64,000 nt of DNA from Mesobacterium_A hydrothermale (GTDB taxonomy: Bacteria; Pseudomonadota; Alphaproteobacteria; Rhodobacterales; Rhodobacteraceae): contig NZ_JAYLLH010000001.1 in NCBI RefSeq assembly GCF_035818635.1, positions 124,001-188,000 on the forward strand. The letters are read 5' to 3'. Every line of letters starts with the position of its first letter. Positions within the stretch are counted from its first letter, which is position 1. The position numbers and the translations under genes are program-made. The notes beneath the pieces are model-generated. The model had not been told where the DNA came from and did no database searches. It saw only the letters and a list, made by a program, of their open reading frames with translations. Positions 18,103-26,788 of the stretch are shown here, piece by piece.

Positions 18103-18429
18103 GGCAACGCGTGATCAAGAAAGACAGGGGCAGGCTGCAAGGCCTGCCCTTTTTGGTTGAAAGCCGCCCAGACATTTCGCTCGATTTCGCTGAAATGCCC
18201 GTGTGGCTCCGCATTTCCGCCCAGATCTGACCGTCTATTCAATCACAAGTCGAACAGGTCTTGTCGCCCTCGACTGTTGTGTGTTCCGGTACAAGTTGTC
18301 ATCCCGACCCGTCCTGGTGCTCACAATGGACGGTTGTACCACAGGGGTCCGCAAGGTAGCGATTGCGGACCCCGCACACGTGTGTTTGCGCTGGTTCCGC
18401 TGCGTGGCTGCGGTTAATATCCGTCGCAA
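18103..18429. other. 327-bp intergenic region between gltB and mtgA
   Basis: The region holds the gltB terminator near its left end. I see no credible small gene, tRNA or repeat in the rest. The mtgA promoter should lie here, but no convincing -35/-10 pair was found. Confidence 0.6.
18129..18155 (+). terminator. rho-independent terminator of gltB
   Basis: A perfect 8-bp stem, GGGCAGGC / GCCTGCCC, encloses a 6-nt loop and is followed by five T residues. It starts 26 bp after the gltB stop codon. Confidence 0.9.
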
Positions 18430-19179
18430 ATGGCAGGCGGGCAGAAGACTAAATCCAAAGCCGGGAAGACAGCGAAACCCGACGCGACACCGCGGCGGTT
18501 TCGTCCGTTCCGATGGCTGATGCGCTGGACACTTCGCGGGGTCTCGGCGCTGTTTCTGCTGGTGGTTCTGGTCGTGCTGGTGGTTCGGTTCCTGAACCCG
18601 CCGACAACCTACTACATGTTCAGCGAAAGCCGCCGGCTGGGCGGCGTCGATCACCAATGGGTCCAGGCCGACGGAATCGCGCCGGTGATGCTGCGGTCGG
18701 TGGTGGCCGCCGAGGATGCCAATTTCTGCAACCACTGGGGGTTTGACGTGGCCGCGCTGCGGGCCGCGATTGCCGAAGGCGGCACGCGCGGGGCCTCGAC
18801 GATCAGCCAGCAGGTGGTCAAGAACGTGTTCCTGTGGCACGGGCGCAGCTACAGCCGGAAGGCGCTGGAGGCGTTCATCACCCCGGTTCTGGAAGGCGTC
18901 TGGACCAAGCGACGGATCGTGGAAGTCTATCTGAACGTGGCCGAGTTCGACGAGGGCGTGTTCGGGATCGAAGCGGCGTCGCGACACTATTTCGGTGTCG
19001 GGCCCGAGGCGTTGAGCGCAGTGCAGGCGGCGCGGCTGGCGGCGGTCTTGCCGTCCCCCAAGACCCGCTCTGCATCGCGGCCTACCCCCGCTTTGCGGCG
19101 GCGCGCGTCGGCGATCCTGGACGGGGCGGAAACCATCCGCCGCGACGGGCGCGCACGGTGTTTCGAGGCAGATCAGTAG
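18430..19179 (+). CDS. mtgA: monofunctional biosynthetic peptidoglycan transglycosylase
   Basis: This GT51 enzyme polymerises lipid II into glycan strands at the periplasmic face of the inner membrane. It has 249 aa: a basic N-terminus (1-35), one membrane segment (~36-55, GVSALFLLVVLVVLVV) and a GT51 domain. The catalytic-Glu motif is VVAAEDANFCNHWGFD, with GASTISQQVVKNVFL and KRRIVEVYLNVAEF also present. No transpeptidase domain follows, which separates it from the bifunctional PBP encoded at 38538. Confidence 0.95.
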   Translation: MAGGQKTKSKAGKTAKPDATPRRFRPFRWLMRWTLRGVSALFLLVVLVVLVVRFLNPPTTYYMFSESRRLGGVDHQWVQADGIAPVMLRSVVAAEDANFCNHWGFDVAALRAAIAEGGTRGASTISQQVVKNVFLWHGRSYSRKALEAFITPVLEGVWTKRRIVEVYLNVAEFDEGVFGIEAASRHYFGVGPEALSAVQAARLAAVLPSPKTRSASRPTPALRRRASAILDGAETIRRDGRARCFEADQ

Positions 19180-19205
19180 GGCGGGAAGGCGCGTGTGCCG
19201 CGCCT

Positions 19206-19258
19206 GCGAGAGGCTCTGCCTCTCGCGCTCTCCGGGATATTTTCGGCCAGAAGAGGGA
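19206..19258 (+). repeat. 3'-end hairpin-core element, copy 2
   Basis: A perfect 9-bp stem with a 3-nt loop, GCGAGAGGC-TCT-GCCTCTCGC (19206-19226), is followed by a core CTCCGGGATATTTTCGG then CCAGAAGAGGG. It lies 26 bp after the mtgA stop, in sense. The next gene is convergent. Confidence 0.75.
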
Positions 19259-19288
19259 GGCGGCCGGTCCGGCTGCGGCGCGGTGGCG

Positions 19289-19615
19289 TCAGGGGGCGTG
19301 CATCCGTTCCACATAGGCGCGCAGTTCCTCGGCCTCGTGCCGGGCTTCGCGCAAGCCGTCCATGGCGGCGGACAGTTCGGCCTCTGTCTGGGTCAACTGG
19401 TTGGTCAGTTCCGCTTCGCGCTGTTGCAGGTAGGTGATCGCCTGGTCGCGGGTTTCCTCGGCCTCGTGCAGTTCCTGGCTCATGCGCTCGAGTTGATCGA
19501 CATCGGCCTGGCTGACCCGGGTGAAGCGCGACAGAAGCCAGTGGGCGAACCAGCCAAGGCAGAAGGCGACGAACAGGATGATCGCGGTCGCGATGATGAA
19601 TTCGGTCCTATTCAC
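19289..19615 (-). CDS. small single-pass membrane protein with coiled coil, function unknown
   Basis: The 108-aa protein starts with GTG at 19615, overlapping the end of the OmpA-like gene by 8 nt (GTGAATAG), so translation is probably coupled. Residues ~5-25 form a membrane segment (FIIATAIILFVAFCLGWFAH). Residues ~40-104 are charged heptad-like sequence (ADVDQLERMSQELHEAEETR and onward) predicting one long coiled coil. No enzymatic motif is seen. Coupling suggests it works with the upstream OmpA-like protein, perhaps as an inner-membrane partner; this is inference. Confidence 0.8.
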   Translation of the reverse strand: MNRTEFIIATAIILFVAFCLGWFAHWLLSRFTRVSQADVDQLERMSQELHEAEETRDQAITYLQQREAELTNQLTQTEAELSAAMDGLREARHEAEELRAYVERMHAP

Positions 19616-21563
19616 TGGCGTTTGTCCCCTGCTGGTCCGTGGCGGTATCCGCGGCATCCGTGTTGGTGCCGGTGTCATCGGCGTTTCCGGTGTCTTGGCC
19701 GGTTTGCGACAGGCTTTCAAGCGTTGTCGTGCTGTCCTGTGCAGGCGCTGGCCGGATCAGGCGAAACTCGATCCTGCGGTTGGCTTCGCGGCCTTCCTCG
19801 GTCCCGTTGTCGGCGATCGGGTTGGCTTCGCCATAACCCTTGGCGGTGTAGGCGCTGGTCGGGATGCGGCGGTCGAGCAGGGCCTGAAGCACCGCTTCCG
19901 CACGGGCCTGGCTGAGGTCCAGGTTCATCGATTCGCGGCCCTGGCTGTCGGTGTGGCCCTGGATTTCCAACGGAATGTCGCCGCAGAGTTTCAGCAATTC
20001 CGCGACTTCGTCCATGATGTCCTTGGCCGACGCATCCAGCGTGGCGGAGCCCGGTTCGAAGGTGATCTTGCGGTCGCCGATGACCTCGACGATCTGGGCT
20101 TCGCATTCCTCGGGGGTGGGGATGCCCAGCACCGGGTCGAGTTTTTCCAGGTAGGTGACGTTGATTTCGAAGTCCTGGCCCTCGCCCAGCTTTTCGGCCA
20201 GCAGGGCGGCGATTTCATCGGTGGCGGTGGGGTTTCCGGTGTTGCCGGTGACCGAAATCAGGTCGGGCGTGATGATGACCGCGCCGTTGTTCAGTTCGGC
20301 CAGCGCCTCGAGCCCGGCCAGTACGCGCACGGACCAGGCCGGGGTCAGGCTGTCGTCGACGCGGGCGGCCATGCGCACCACGCCGGACCCGAAGCGGGCC
20401 TGGGCAAAGCTTTCGGCGGTGACCCGGGCGATGTCGCTGTTGATGCGGCCACGCAGGGCGACAGCGCCTTCGGGGCTGAGCGTGGCGGTGAATTCCGGCG
20501 GACCCTGATCGGAAACATCGGGTGTTTCGGGCAGCACGGCGGTCAGGGCAAAGACCGGCGGCAGCGCGTTTTCCAACTCTCCGATGACCTGATCGTAGAG
20601 GTCGGGATCGGTGTCTTCGCGGGCAATCAGGCTGATGTCGGCATCGGAAATGGTGACGCTGTCGCCGCCCAGTCTTGCCAGCGCGTTCAGCGACAGTTCC
20701 ACCGCTTCGGCCCAGCGGCGTGTCGGCACGCCCAGCCCGATACGGCAGTCGGCCTTGTCTTGCAGGCCAATCGCGGCGGCGGCGGCAAGAATGCGGGTCC
20801 GGCTGTCTTCTGTGTCGGCGGAACAGGCGTCAAACCGCGCGCCGTCCTCGTCGATGACGAAGCGCAGGGTGAAGGGGGTGATGACCGGGCGCGGAGCGGT
20901 CAGGTCCAGCGCCAGCTTCACGTCCGGCGGGGTGCGGCGGACAAGATCCGCCTCGAGTCGGCGTTTTTCTTCGCCGCTGCCCGCCATCGCGGTGACCGAA
21001 ACCTTGTCGATCTCGACCGAGATCTTGGAGCGGGGCAGGTCGCCCAGGGTCGACAGCGCGAATTCCAGGGCGTCATCCCAGCTTGCGGGAGCGTCGAAAC
21101 TGGCCCCTTCGAGGAAATCCGACACCGGCACGTCGCGGCCGACCTTGCGCTGGATGCGGTCCAGCAGTTCTGCGCGGTCGGTTTTCGCCGGGATCAGCCC
21201 GATCAGCGACAGCCCGGCATCGTTGCGCAGGATTTCGACCGAGAAGCGCGGCGGCGTCAGGCCTTCGCTTTCAGTGACGGTCATCTGGTCCAGCACCCGG
21301 GCGGCATCGACCACCCGGCCCGCGGCGCTGACCGCCTGAAAACGGTCAGCCTCGGTCGGGGCGTTGCCGGCAAGAAAGACCTGAAGGCCGTTGGCGTCGA
21401 CCGTGGCCCAGGTCAGGCCTTCGCGGTCCAGTTCGGACTGGACCCCGACGATGGACGCGTCTTCGATCAGGCGCGACGAGAAATAGGCCGCGACGATGGC
21501 AAGCGCCCCGGCAATGACAAAAGCCGCGAGGGTCAGGAACAGCGATGACAGGCGCATGGGCAT
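19608..21563 (-). CDS. large OmpA-family protein with N-terminal membrane anchor
   Basis: The protein has 651 aa. Residues ~5-28 are a hydrophobic anchor or uncleaved signal (SLFLTLAAFVIAGALAIVAA). A long middle part has repeated BON-like modules (patterns such as VSAAGRVVDAARVLDQM and ISVEIDKVSVTAMAGS). An OmpA/MotB peptidoglycan-binding domain occupies about residues 500-615, with ITFEPGSATLDASA, IQGHTDSQGRESMN and LSQARAEAVL, ending NRRIEF. The last ~40 residues are acidic, Thr/Asp/Gln-rich and low in complexity. It likely ties the membrane to the peptidoglycan. It is followed by, and overlaps, the coiled-coil gene. Confidence 0.88.
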   Translation of the reverse strand: MPMRLSSLFLTLAAFVIAGALAIVAAYFSSRLIEDASIVGVQSELDREGLTWATVDANGLQVFLAGNAPTEADRFQAVSAAGRVVDAARVLDQMTVTESEGLTPPRFSVEILRNDAGLSLIGLIPAKTDRAELLDRIQRKVGRDVPVSDFLEGASFDAPASWDDALEFALSTLGDLPRSKISVEIDKVSVTAMAGSGEEKRRLEADLVRRTPPDVKLALDLTAPRPVITPFTLRFVIDEDGARFDACSADTEDSRTRILAAAAAIGLQDKADCRIGLGVPTRRWAEAVELSLNALARLGGDSVTISDADISLIAREDTDPDLYDQVIGELENALPPVFALTAVLPETPDVSDQGPPEFTATLSPEGAVALRGRINSDIARVTAESFAQARFGSGVVRMAARVDDSLTPAWSVRVLAGLEALAELNNGAVIITPDLISVTGNTGNPTATDEIAALLAEKLGEGQDFEINVTYLEKLDPVLGIPTPEECEAQIVEVIGDRKITFEPGSATLDASAKDIMDEVAELLKLCGDIPLEIQGHTDSQGRESMNLDLSQARAEAVLQALLDRRIPTSAYTAKGYGEANPIADNGTEEGREANRRIEFRLIRPAPAQDSTTTLESLSQTGQDTGNADDTGTNTDAADTATDQQGTNASE

Positions 21564-21615
21564 CCGGGGTCCGTTAATTCGAGCCCGTGATACGCCGGGT
21601 GCGCGGTCGGTTCAA

Positions 21616-22662
21616 TCACACGAAAACGGCAACGGCGAAAAACAGCACAGGCAGCAGACCGGTGTCGCGGTTGGCGCGGAACAGGATCAGCAGCACCGAC
21701 GGGTCGTCGATGTCCAGTTTCCGCATCTGCCAGACCATGTGCCAGCCCATCGCCCAGGGGCCCACCAGCGCCAGCACCATCGTCAACGGGTTGGCCGCCG
21801 GAACCGCGGTGATGATCGCAAGCGCCATCAGCGTGACGGTGGCAACAAGGAACCGGCGCAGCCAGATCGCGGTGTTGTCGCCGAACAGGCGCGCGGTGGA
21901 TTTCACCCCGATCAGCGCGTCGTCTTCCTTGTCCTGGTGGGCATAGATCGTGTCATAGAACAATGTCCAGGCCATGCCTGACAGGTACAGAAGGACAGCC
22001 GGCAGGCCCAGGCTGCCGCTGTGCGCGGTCCAGGCCAGCAATGCGCCCCAGTTGAACGCGATGCCCAGAAAGACCTGGGGCCACCAGGTGAACCGCTTTG
22101 CGAAGGGGTAAATCGCGACCGGCAACAGCGAGATCACCCCAAGGGCGATGGCCATCGGCGGAAAGGTCAGCAGGATGGCAAAGGAAATCAGCGATTGCGC
22201 CGCCGCCCAGGCCAGCGCCTGTTTCACGCTGACCTGCCCGGACGGGATCGGGCGCGACGCGGTGCGCGCGACCGACCCATCGAAGTCGCGGTCGGTGATG
22301 TCGTTCCAGGTACAGCCCGCGCCCCGCATCAGGAAGGCGCCGATGGCGCAACCGACAAAGATCCACAGGTCGAACAGCCGGACCTGACCGTCGCTGACCA
22401 TCGACAGCAGCAAGCCCCACCAGCAGGGCAGCAGCAAAAGCCAGGTGCCGATCGGCCGGTCTGCGCGGCTGAGGCGCAGGTAGGGGCGCGTGGCCGGCGG
22501 GGCAAGATGATCGACCCAGTTGCCTGTCACCGCGTCGGAAACCTGGCCGTCAGCAACGGGCGGATTTTCCCGGCCGTCGGCCAAGCGCGGGTTTTCCCGG
22601 CCTGCGGCCAAGCGCGGGTTTTCCCGGCTTGCGGCCTCTGGCGTTGTCTTGGGTCCGGTCAT
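21616..22662 (-). CDS. ubiA: 4-hydroxybenzoate polyprenyltransferase
   Basis: UbiA prenylates 4-hydroxybenzoate in ubiquinone synthesis and is an integral membrane protein of about eight to nine helices. The two Asp-rich metal/diphosphate motifs are NDITDRDFDG and YDTIYAHQDKEDD. The ATG at 22662 gives 348 aa, but the first ~40 residues contain a threefold 9-residue repeat (RENPRLAAG-like) encoded by 27-bp repeats, and the recognisable family sequence begins near NWVDHLAPPATRPYLRLSRA. A later GTG just before that point could be the true start. The start is therefore doubtful, the function is not. Confidence 0.94.
   Translation of the reverse strand: MTGPKTTPEAASRENPRLAAGRENPRLADGRENPPVADGQVSDAVTGNWVDHLAPPATRPYLRLSRADRPIGTWLLLLPCWWGLLLSMVSDGQVRLFDLWIFVGCAIGAFLMRGAGCTWNDITDRDFDGSVARTASRPIPSGQVSVKQALAWAAAQSLISFAILLTFPPMAIALGVISLLPVAIYPFAKRFTWWPQVFLGIAFNWGALLAWTAHSGSLGLPAVLLYLSGMAWTLFYDTIYAHQDKEDDALIGVKSTARLFGDNTAIWLRRFLVATVTLMALAIITAVPAANPLTMVLALVGPWAMGWHMVWQMRKLDIDDPSVLLILFRANRDTGLLPVLFFAVAVFV
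22555..22638. repeat. 27-bp tandem repeat, three copies
   Basis: Three 27-bp units centred on TTTTCCCGGC recur with exact spacing (T-runs start at 22565, 22592 and 22619). Two units are nearly identical and the third has several changes. They are in frame with ubiA and would encode RENPRLAAG, RENPRLADG and RENPPVADG. If ubiA starts further in, they instead lie in the divergent promoter region of ubiA and rsmE. Confidence 0.85.
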
Positions 22663-22674
22663 ATGGTGCGCCCC

Positions 22675-23391
22675 ATGAGTGCGAAGGTTCGCCTGTATGT
22701 AGATCACCCGCTGGGCGCGGGTCAACCTGTCCCGCTGACGCGGGAGCAGGCGCATTACTTGTTCGGGGTGATGCGGCTGGCGCAGGGCGATCTTGTTGCG
22801 CTGTTCAACGGGCGCGACGGCGAATGGCAGGCGCAGGTGGCCGAGGCGGGCAAGCGCGGCGGGTCGCTGGTGTGCGAAACGCAGTCGGCGGGGCAGGCGG
22901 TGCCGCCCGACGTCTGGCTGCTGTTCGCCCCGATCAAGAAGGCGCGCACCGATTTCATCGTCGAAAAGGCCGTTGAAATGGGCGCGCGGCGGATCGTCCC
23001 GGTGCAGACCGATTTCACCAATTCCGAGCGCATCCGGCAGGACCGGTTGCAGGCCCACGCGGTCGAGGCGGCGGAACAGTGTGGCGGCACCTTCGTGCCC
23101 GAGGTGGCCGATTTGCACCGGCTGGACCGGCTGCTGGCCGACTGGCCCGAGGGGCGGCAGCTGATGTTCTGTGACGAAGCGTCGGCGGCGGGGGGGCTGG
23201 ACGGTGCGCCGCAAGGGCCGTGGGCGATCCTGGTCGGGCCAGAGGGCGGGTTTTCGCAGGCCGAACGCGACCGGCTGCGGGCGCTGCCCTTTGCCCGTAC
23301 CGTCAGCCTTGGCCCGCGCATCCTGCGCGCCGATACCGCTGCGGTGGCGGCGCTGACGCTGTGGCAGACAACATTGGGAGACTGGACATGA
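22675..23391 (+). CDS. rsmE: 16S rRNA (uracil1498-N3)-methyltransferase
   Basis: This SPOUT-family enzyme methylates U1498 in 16S rRNA. It has 238 aa with an N-terminal PUA-like part (RLYVDHPLGAGQPVPLTREQ) and the C-terminal knot motifs ILVGPEGGFSQAE and LGPRILRADTAAVAAL. The start at 22675 fits the family N-terminus; an in-frame ATG at 22663 would add four residues. The start is only 12 bp from the ubiA start on the other strand. The stop overlaps the next ATG (ATGA). Confidence 0.96.
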   Translation: MSAKVRLYVDHPLGAGQPVPLTREQAHYLFGVMRLAQGDLVALFNGRDGEWQAQVAEAGKRGGSLVCETQSAGQAVPPDVWLLFAPIKKARTDFIVEKAVEMGARRIVPVQTDFTNSERIRQDRLQAHAVEAAEQCGGTFVPEVADLHRLDRLLADWPEGRQLMFCDEASAAGGLDGAPQGPWAILVGPEGGFSQAERDRLRALPFARTVSLGPRILRADTAAVAALTLWQTTLGDWT

Positions 23392-24233
23392 TCCGCAAGG
23401 CGACCAACGCCGATATCGGCAAGATCGCGATGTTCCTGGAACACCATATCGACACGTCGATGTTCCTGATGGCCAACCTGATGGCCTTTGGCACCGAGGA
23501 TACCGAGCATCCGCATGGCACGCGCTATTTCCTGCGCGAAACCGGCGACGGGGTGAACGGCGTGTTCGGGGCGACCAACAACGGTTTCTTGCTGATCCAG
23601 ATGCCGCGCCTGACCAACGCCGAGGCGCAGTTCTATGCCGCCATGATGCAGGGCTATACCATGGCGGGCATGACCGGCGACGATGAACAGGTGTCGATGG
23701 TGCTGGACGCGCTGCCGCTGCCCGAGGATGCCTGGGCGGTGAATGACGGGCAGGCGCTGTTCGCGCTGGACCTGGCCGACCTGCCGGACGGTATCGCCGG
23801 ACCGGTGCGCGCGTCCGAGGACAGCGACCTGCCGCTGCTGATCGACTGGGTCACGCACTACCTGACCGAGACCCAGACCGGCGATCCGGCCAAGGCGGCG
23901 GCGCAGGCGCAGGCGTTCATCGACCAGCGCCAGCCCTATCTGCTGATCGAGGACGGCCAGCCGGTGGCGATGGCGGCGCTGAACGCGCGGGTCGGCGATA
24001 CCGTACAGGTGGGTGGCGTTTTCGTCCCAAAGCCTCTGCGCGGGCAGGGGCGGGCCGGGCGCATGGTGGCCGGGCACCTGGCTGAACTGGCGGACGAAGG
24101 CGACACCCGGGCGCTGCTGTTTGCCGCGTCGGACGATGCCGCGCGGGCCTATCGCAAGATCGGGTTCCAGCGCGTCGGCACCTACCGCGTGGCGATGCTG
24201 CGCGAACCGGTCACGCTGGGCAACCCGCGGTGA
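23388..24233 (+). CDS. GNAT family N-acetyltransferase, two-domain
   Basis: The protein has 281 aa. The N-terminal half (1-140) is a GNAT-like domain without a clear cofactor motif (starts MIRKATNADIGKIAMFLEHH). The C-terminal half carries the acetyl-CoA motif VFVPKPLRGQGRAGRMVAGH and ASDDAARAYRKIGFQRVGTY. It is translationally coupled at both ends, to rsmE by ATGA and to the next gene by GTGA. The substrate is unknown. Confidence 0.88.
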   Translation: MIRKATNADIGKIAMFLEHHIDTSMFLMANLMAFGTEDTEHPHGTRYFLRETGDGVNGVFGATNNGFLLIQMPRLTNAEAQFYAAMMQGYTMAGMTGDDEQVSMVLDALPLPEDAWAVNDGQALFALDLADLPDGIAGPVRASEDSDLPLLIDWVTHYLTETQTGDPAKAAAQAQAFIDQRQPYLLIEDGQPVAMAALNARVGDTVQVGGVFVPKPLRGQGRAGRMVAGHLAELADEGDTRALLFAASDDAARAYRKIGFQRVGTYRVAMLREPVTLGNPR

Positions 24234-24757
24234 GCCTGATCCGGCCCGAGGTGCGCGCCGCGCTGCTGCGCTGGCAGGAACTGATCGTTGGCGCGCTGGT
24301 TCTGGCGCTGGGGCTCTATTGGGCGCTGGGCACCGGCGGTGTGCTTGGCTGGATCGGTTACGCGGTGATCGTGCTGGGGCTTGGCCTTGTCGCGATGGGC
24401 GTGCAGCGCGGGCGGTTCCGGCGCGGGGCCGGGGGCGCAGGGGTGGTGCAGATCCTCGAAGGGCGGATCACCTATTTCGGGCCGATCAGCGGTGGCATGG
24501 CCAACCTGTCGGAACTTAGCGCGCTGAAGCTGGACCCGTCGTTGACACCTGCCCATTGGGTGCTGGAGCAACCGGGCGAGGTGCCGCTGTTGATCCCGGT
24601 CGATGCCGAACAGGCCGAGGCGCTGTTTGATGTCTTCATTTCCCTGCCCGGGCTGCAAAGTGGACAGCTGTTGCGGGCGCTGGAGCATCCGGGGGATCAA
24701 ACGGTTGTGATCTGGCGGCGCAACGGCCCGCCGGGCCATGTCGCCCGATTGCATTGA
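24230..24757 (+). CDS. hypothetical membrane protein, 175 aa
   Basis: It starts with GTG overlapping the previous stop by 4 nt. Two adjacent hydrophobic helices lie at about residues 18-58 (LIVGALVLALGLYWAL and IGYAVIVLGLGLVAMGV). The remaining ~115 residues form a soluble alpha/beta domain (VVQILEGRITYFGPISGGMA, then WVLEQPGEVPLLIPVDAEQA). I recognise no family with a known role. Operon position with rsmE and a GNAT does not point to a specific function. Confidence 0.8.
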   Translation: MSLIRPEVRAALLRWQELIVGALVLALGLYWALGTGGVLGWIGYAVIVLGLGLVAMGVQRGRFRRGAGGAGVVQILEGRITYFGPISGGMANLSELSALKLDPSLTPAHWVLEQPGEVPLLIPVDAEQAEALFDVFISLPGLQSGQLLRALEHPGDQTVVIWRRNGPPGHVARLH

Positions 24758-24817
24758 CACCCCTCGCTTTTCCGCTCATGGCTGGACGCTCAGACTGACG
24801 CGAACGGGAGAGCCCCC

Positions 24818-26188
24818 ATGTCCATCCCCCAATCCGGTGGCGGACCGATCGAACGGCACGAACAACTGGCCGAATACCTTGCCGAGGGCTGCAAGCCCAA
24901 GGAAGACTGGCGGATCGGCACCGAGCACGAGAAATTCGGGTATCTGACCGATACCCATGCGCCGCTGCCCTATGACGGCGAGCGGTCGATCCGGGCCGTG
25001 CTGGAAGGGTTGCGCGACCGCTATGGCTGGGGCGAAGTGCGCGAGGCCGGGGTGCTGATCGGGCTGGAAAAGAACGGCGCGAACGTGTCGCTGGAACCGG
25101 GGGGTGCGCTGGAACTGTCGGGTGCCCCGCTGGAAACCATTCACCAGACCTGCGACGAGGTGAACGAGCACCTGCGCGAGGTAAAGTGCATCGCCGACGA
25201 AATCGGCGTCGGGTTTATCGGGCTGGGCGCGGCACCGGACTGGTCGCACGAAGAAATGCCGCTGATGCCCAAGGGGCGCTACAAGCTGATGGACGCCTAC
25301 ATGGGCACCGTGGGCAAGACCGGCACCACGATGATGCGCCGCACCTGCACCGTGCAGGTGAACCTGGATTTCGGATCCGAGGCGGACATGGTGAAAAAAA
25401 TGCGCGTGGCGCTGGCGTTGCAGCCGGTCGCAACCGCGCTGTTTGCCAATTCACCGTTCTTCGAGGGCAAGCCCAACGGGCTGAAAAGCTATCGGTCGTG
25501 GGTCTGGCGTCACCTTGATCCGGCGCGGACCGGGATGCTGCCCTTTGTGTTCGATGACGGTTTCGGGTTCGAGGCCTATGCGGAATATGCGCTCGATGTG
25601 CCGATGTATTTCGTCTATCGCGACGGCAAGTACATCAACGCGCTGGGCCAGTCGTTCCGCGACTTCCTGAAGGGGGAATTGCCGGCGTTGCCGGGGGAAA
25701 AGCCGACCCTGTCGGACTGGGCCGATCACCTGACCACGATCTTCCCCGAGGCGCGACTGAAGAAATTCATCGAGATGCGCGGCGCCGACGGTGGCCCGTG
25801 GCGGCGCATCTGCGCGCTGCCGGGGTTCTGGGTCGGGTTAATGTACCACCAGGACAGCCTGGATGCGGCCTGGGACATGGTGAAACACTGGGACGACGAA
25901 ACCCGCGAAGCCTGGCGCGTCGAGGCCAGCGAGCGGGGTTTGCAGGCGATTGTCGGTGGCCGTCGGATGATCGACCTTGCCGCTGAAGTCGTCGACATCT
26001 CGCGCGCGGGTCTGAAGGCGCGGGCCCGGCCCGGGCTGGGTGGCATGGTGCAGGACGAACGCCACTTCCTGCACGCGCTCGAAGACAGCATCGAGACCGC
26101 CAAGACCCCGGCGGACGAATTGCTGGACGCCTATAACGGCCCGTGGAATGGCGACCTGAGCAAGATCTACAAGGAATTTTCCTACTGA
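24818..26188 (+). CDS. gshA: glutamate-cysteine ligase (plant/proteobacterial GCS2 type)
   Basis: This enzyme performs the first step of glutathione synthesis, ATP-dependent joining of glutamate and cysteine. At 456 aa it fits the alphaproteobacterial/plant-type ligase rather than the E. coli type. Seen are WRIGTEHEKFGYL near the N-terminus, LEPGGALELSGAPLETIH, the MMRRTCTVQVNLDF strand and RSWVWRHLDPARTG. The GFA and GST genes elsewhere in the window belong to glutathione-linked families. The gene is convergent with the next, with a 7-bp gap. Confidence 0.95.
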   Translation: MSIPQSGGGPIERHEQLAEYLAEGCKPKEDWRIGTEHEKFGYLTDTHAPLPYDGERSIRAVLEGLRDRYGWGEVREAGVLIGLEKNGANVSLEPGGALELSGAPLETIHQTCDEVNEHLREVKCIADEIGVGFIGLGAAPDWSHEEMPLMPKGRYKLMDAYMGTVGKTGTTMMRRTCTVQVNLDFGSEADMVKKMRVALALQPVATALFANSPFFEGKPNGLKSYRSWVWRHLDPARTGMLPFVFDDGFGFEAYAEYALDVPMYFVYRDGKYINALGQSFRDFLKGELPALPGEKPTLSDWADHLTTIFPEARLKKFIEMRGADGGPWRRICALPGFWVGLMYHQDSLDAAWDMVKHWDDETREAWRVEASERGLQAIVGGRRMIDLAAEVVDISRAGLKARARPGLGGMVQDERHFLHALEDSIETAKTPADELLDAYNGPWNGDLSKIYKEFSY

Positions 26189-26195
26189 TCTTGCC

Positions 26196-26750
26196 CTACT
26201 GGGCTTTGAACAGATGCGGCTGGCTGGCTTCCAGATCGTCCAGCAGCCGCTGGTAGCCGGTATAGATCCCGTTCCAGCGGATGCGGGTGCCGTTTGTGGC
26301 CTGAACATACCAATGGCCCGAAAGATCGGTGCCGATATCGGTGATATCGTCCAGCGCGATGTTTCCCCGGGCCGGGCCGAAGGGCGGAATGCCAAAGCCG
26401 GTCGGGCCGGAAATCGTGTGATCTGTCCATGTCACCGCATAGACCGGGCAAAGATTGCCGAGAATCGCCAACCCGATCAGGACAAAGCCCAGCGCCAGCG
26501 CCAGCGCTGTCTGCTGCTGCCCGGTGCTGTAGCCCGCGCGGAAATGGACAAAGGCCGAAAGAGACAACCAACCCACCGTCAGGCTGAGCGCGGCGACAGC
26601 GACAATCACCACCCGGCTGGGGCGGATGCGGTTTTCACCGCGATTGCCATAGCTGTGCGCCCGACGGTGTCCGATCGCCGAATACAGGGCAAACAGTCCG
26701 GCTCCGAACAGGCTTGCCTGGAACAGATGTGCAATCACCCACGCGGTCAT
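26196..26750 (-). CDS. hypothetical membrane protein, 184 aa
   Basis: I do not recognise the family. Three hydrophobic segments are visible: ~4-24 (WVIAHLFQASLFGAGLFALY), ~46-68 (VVIVAVAALSLTVGWLSLSA) and ~82-105 (ALALALGFVLIGLAILGNLC). The last ~75 residues are soluble, with a strand-rich pattern (DITDIGTDLSGHWYVQAT) that resembles a small beta domain. It lies 38 bp after the DUF805 gene on the same strand and could form an operon with it. Confidence 0.75.
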   Translation of the reverse strand: MTAWVIAHLFQASLFGAGLFALYSAIGHRRAHSYGNRGENRIRPSRVVIVAVAALSLTVGWLSLSAFVHFRAGYSTGQQQTALALALGFVLIGLAILGNLCPVYAVTWTDHTISGPTGFGIPPFGPARGNIALDDITDIGTDLSGHWYVQATNGTRIRWNGIYTGYQRLLDDLEASQPHLFKAQ

Positions 26751-26788
26751 GAAACGTCGCCGGTTCGATCGTTTTGCGTCAGGGGTGG

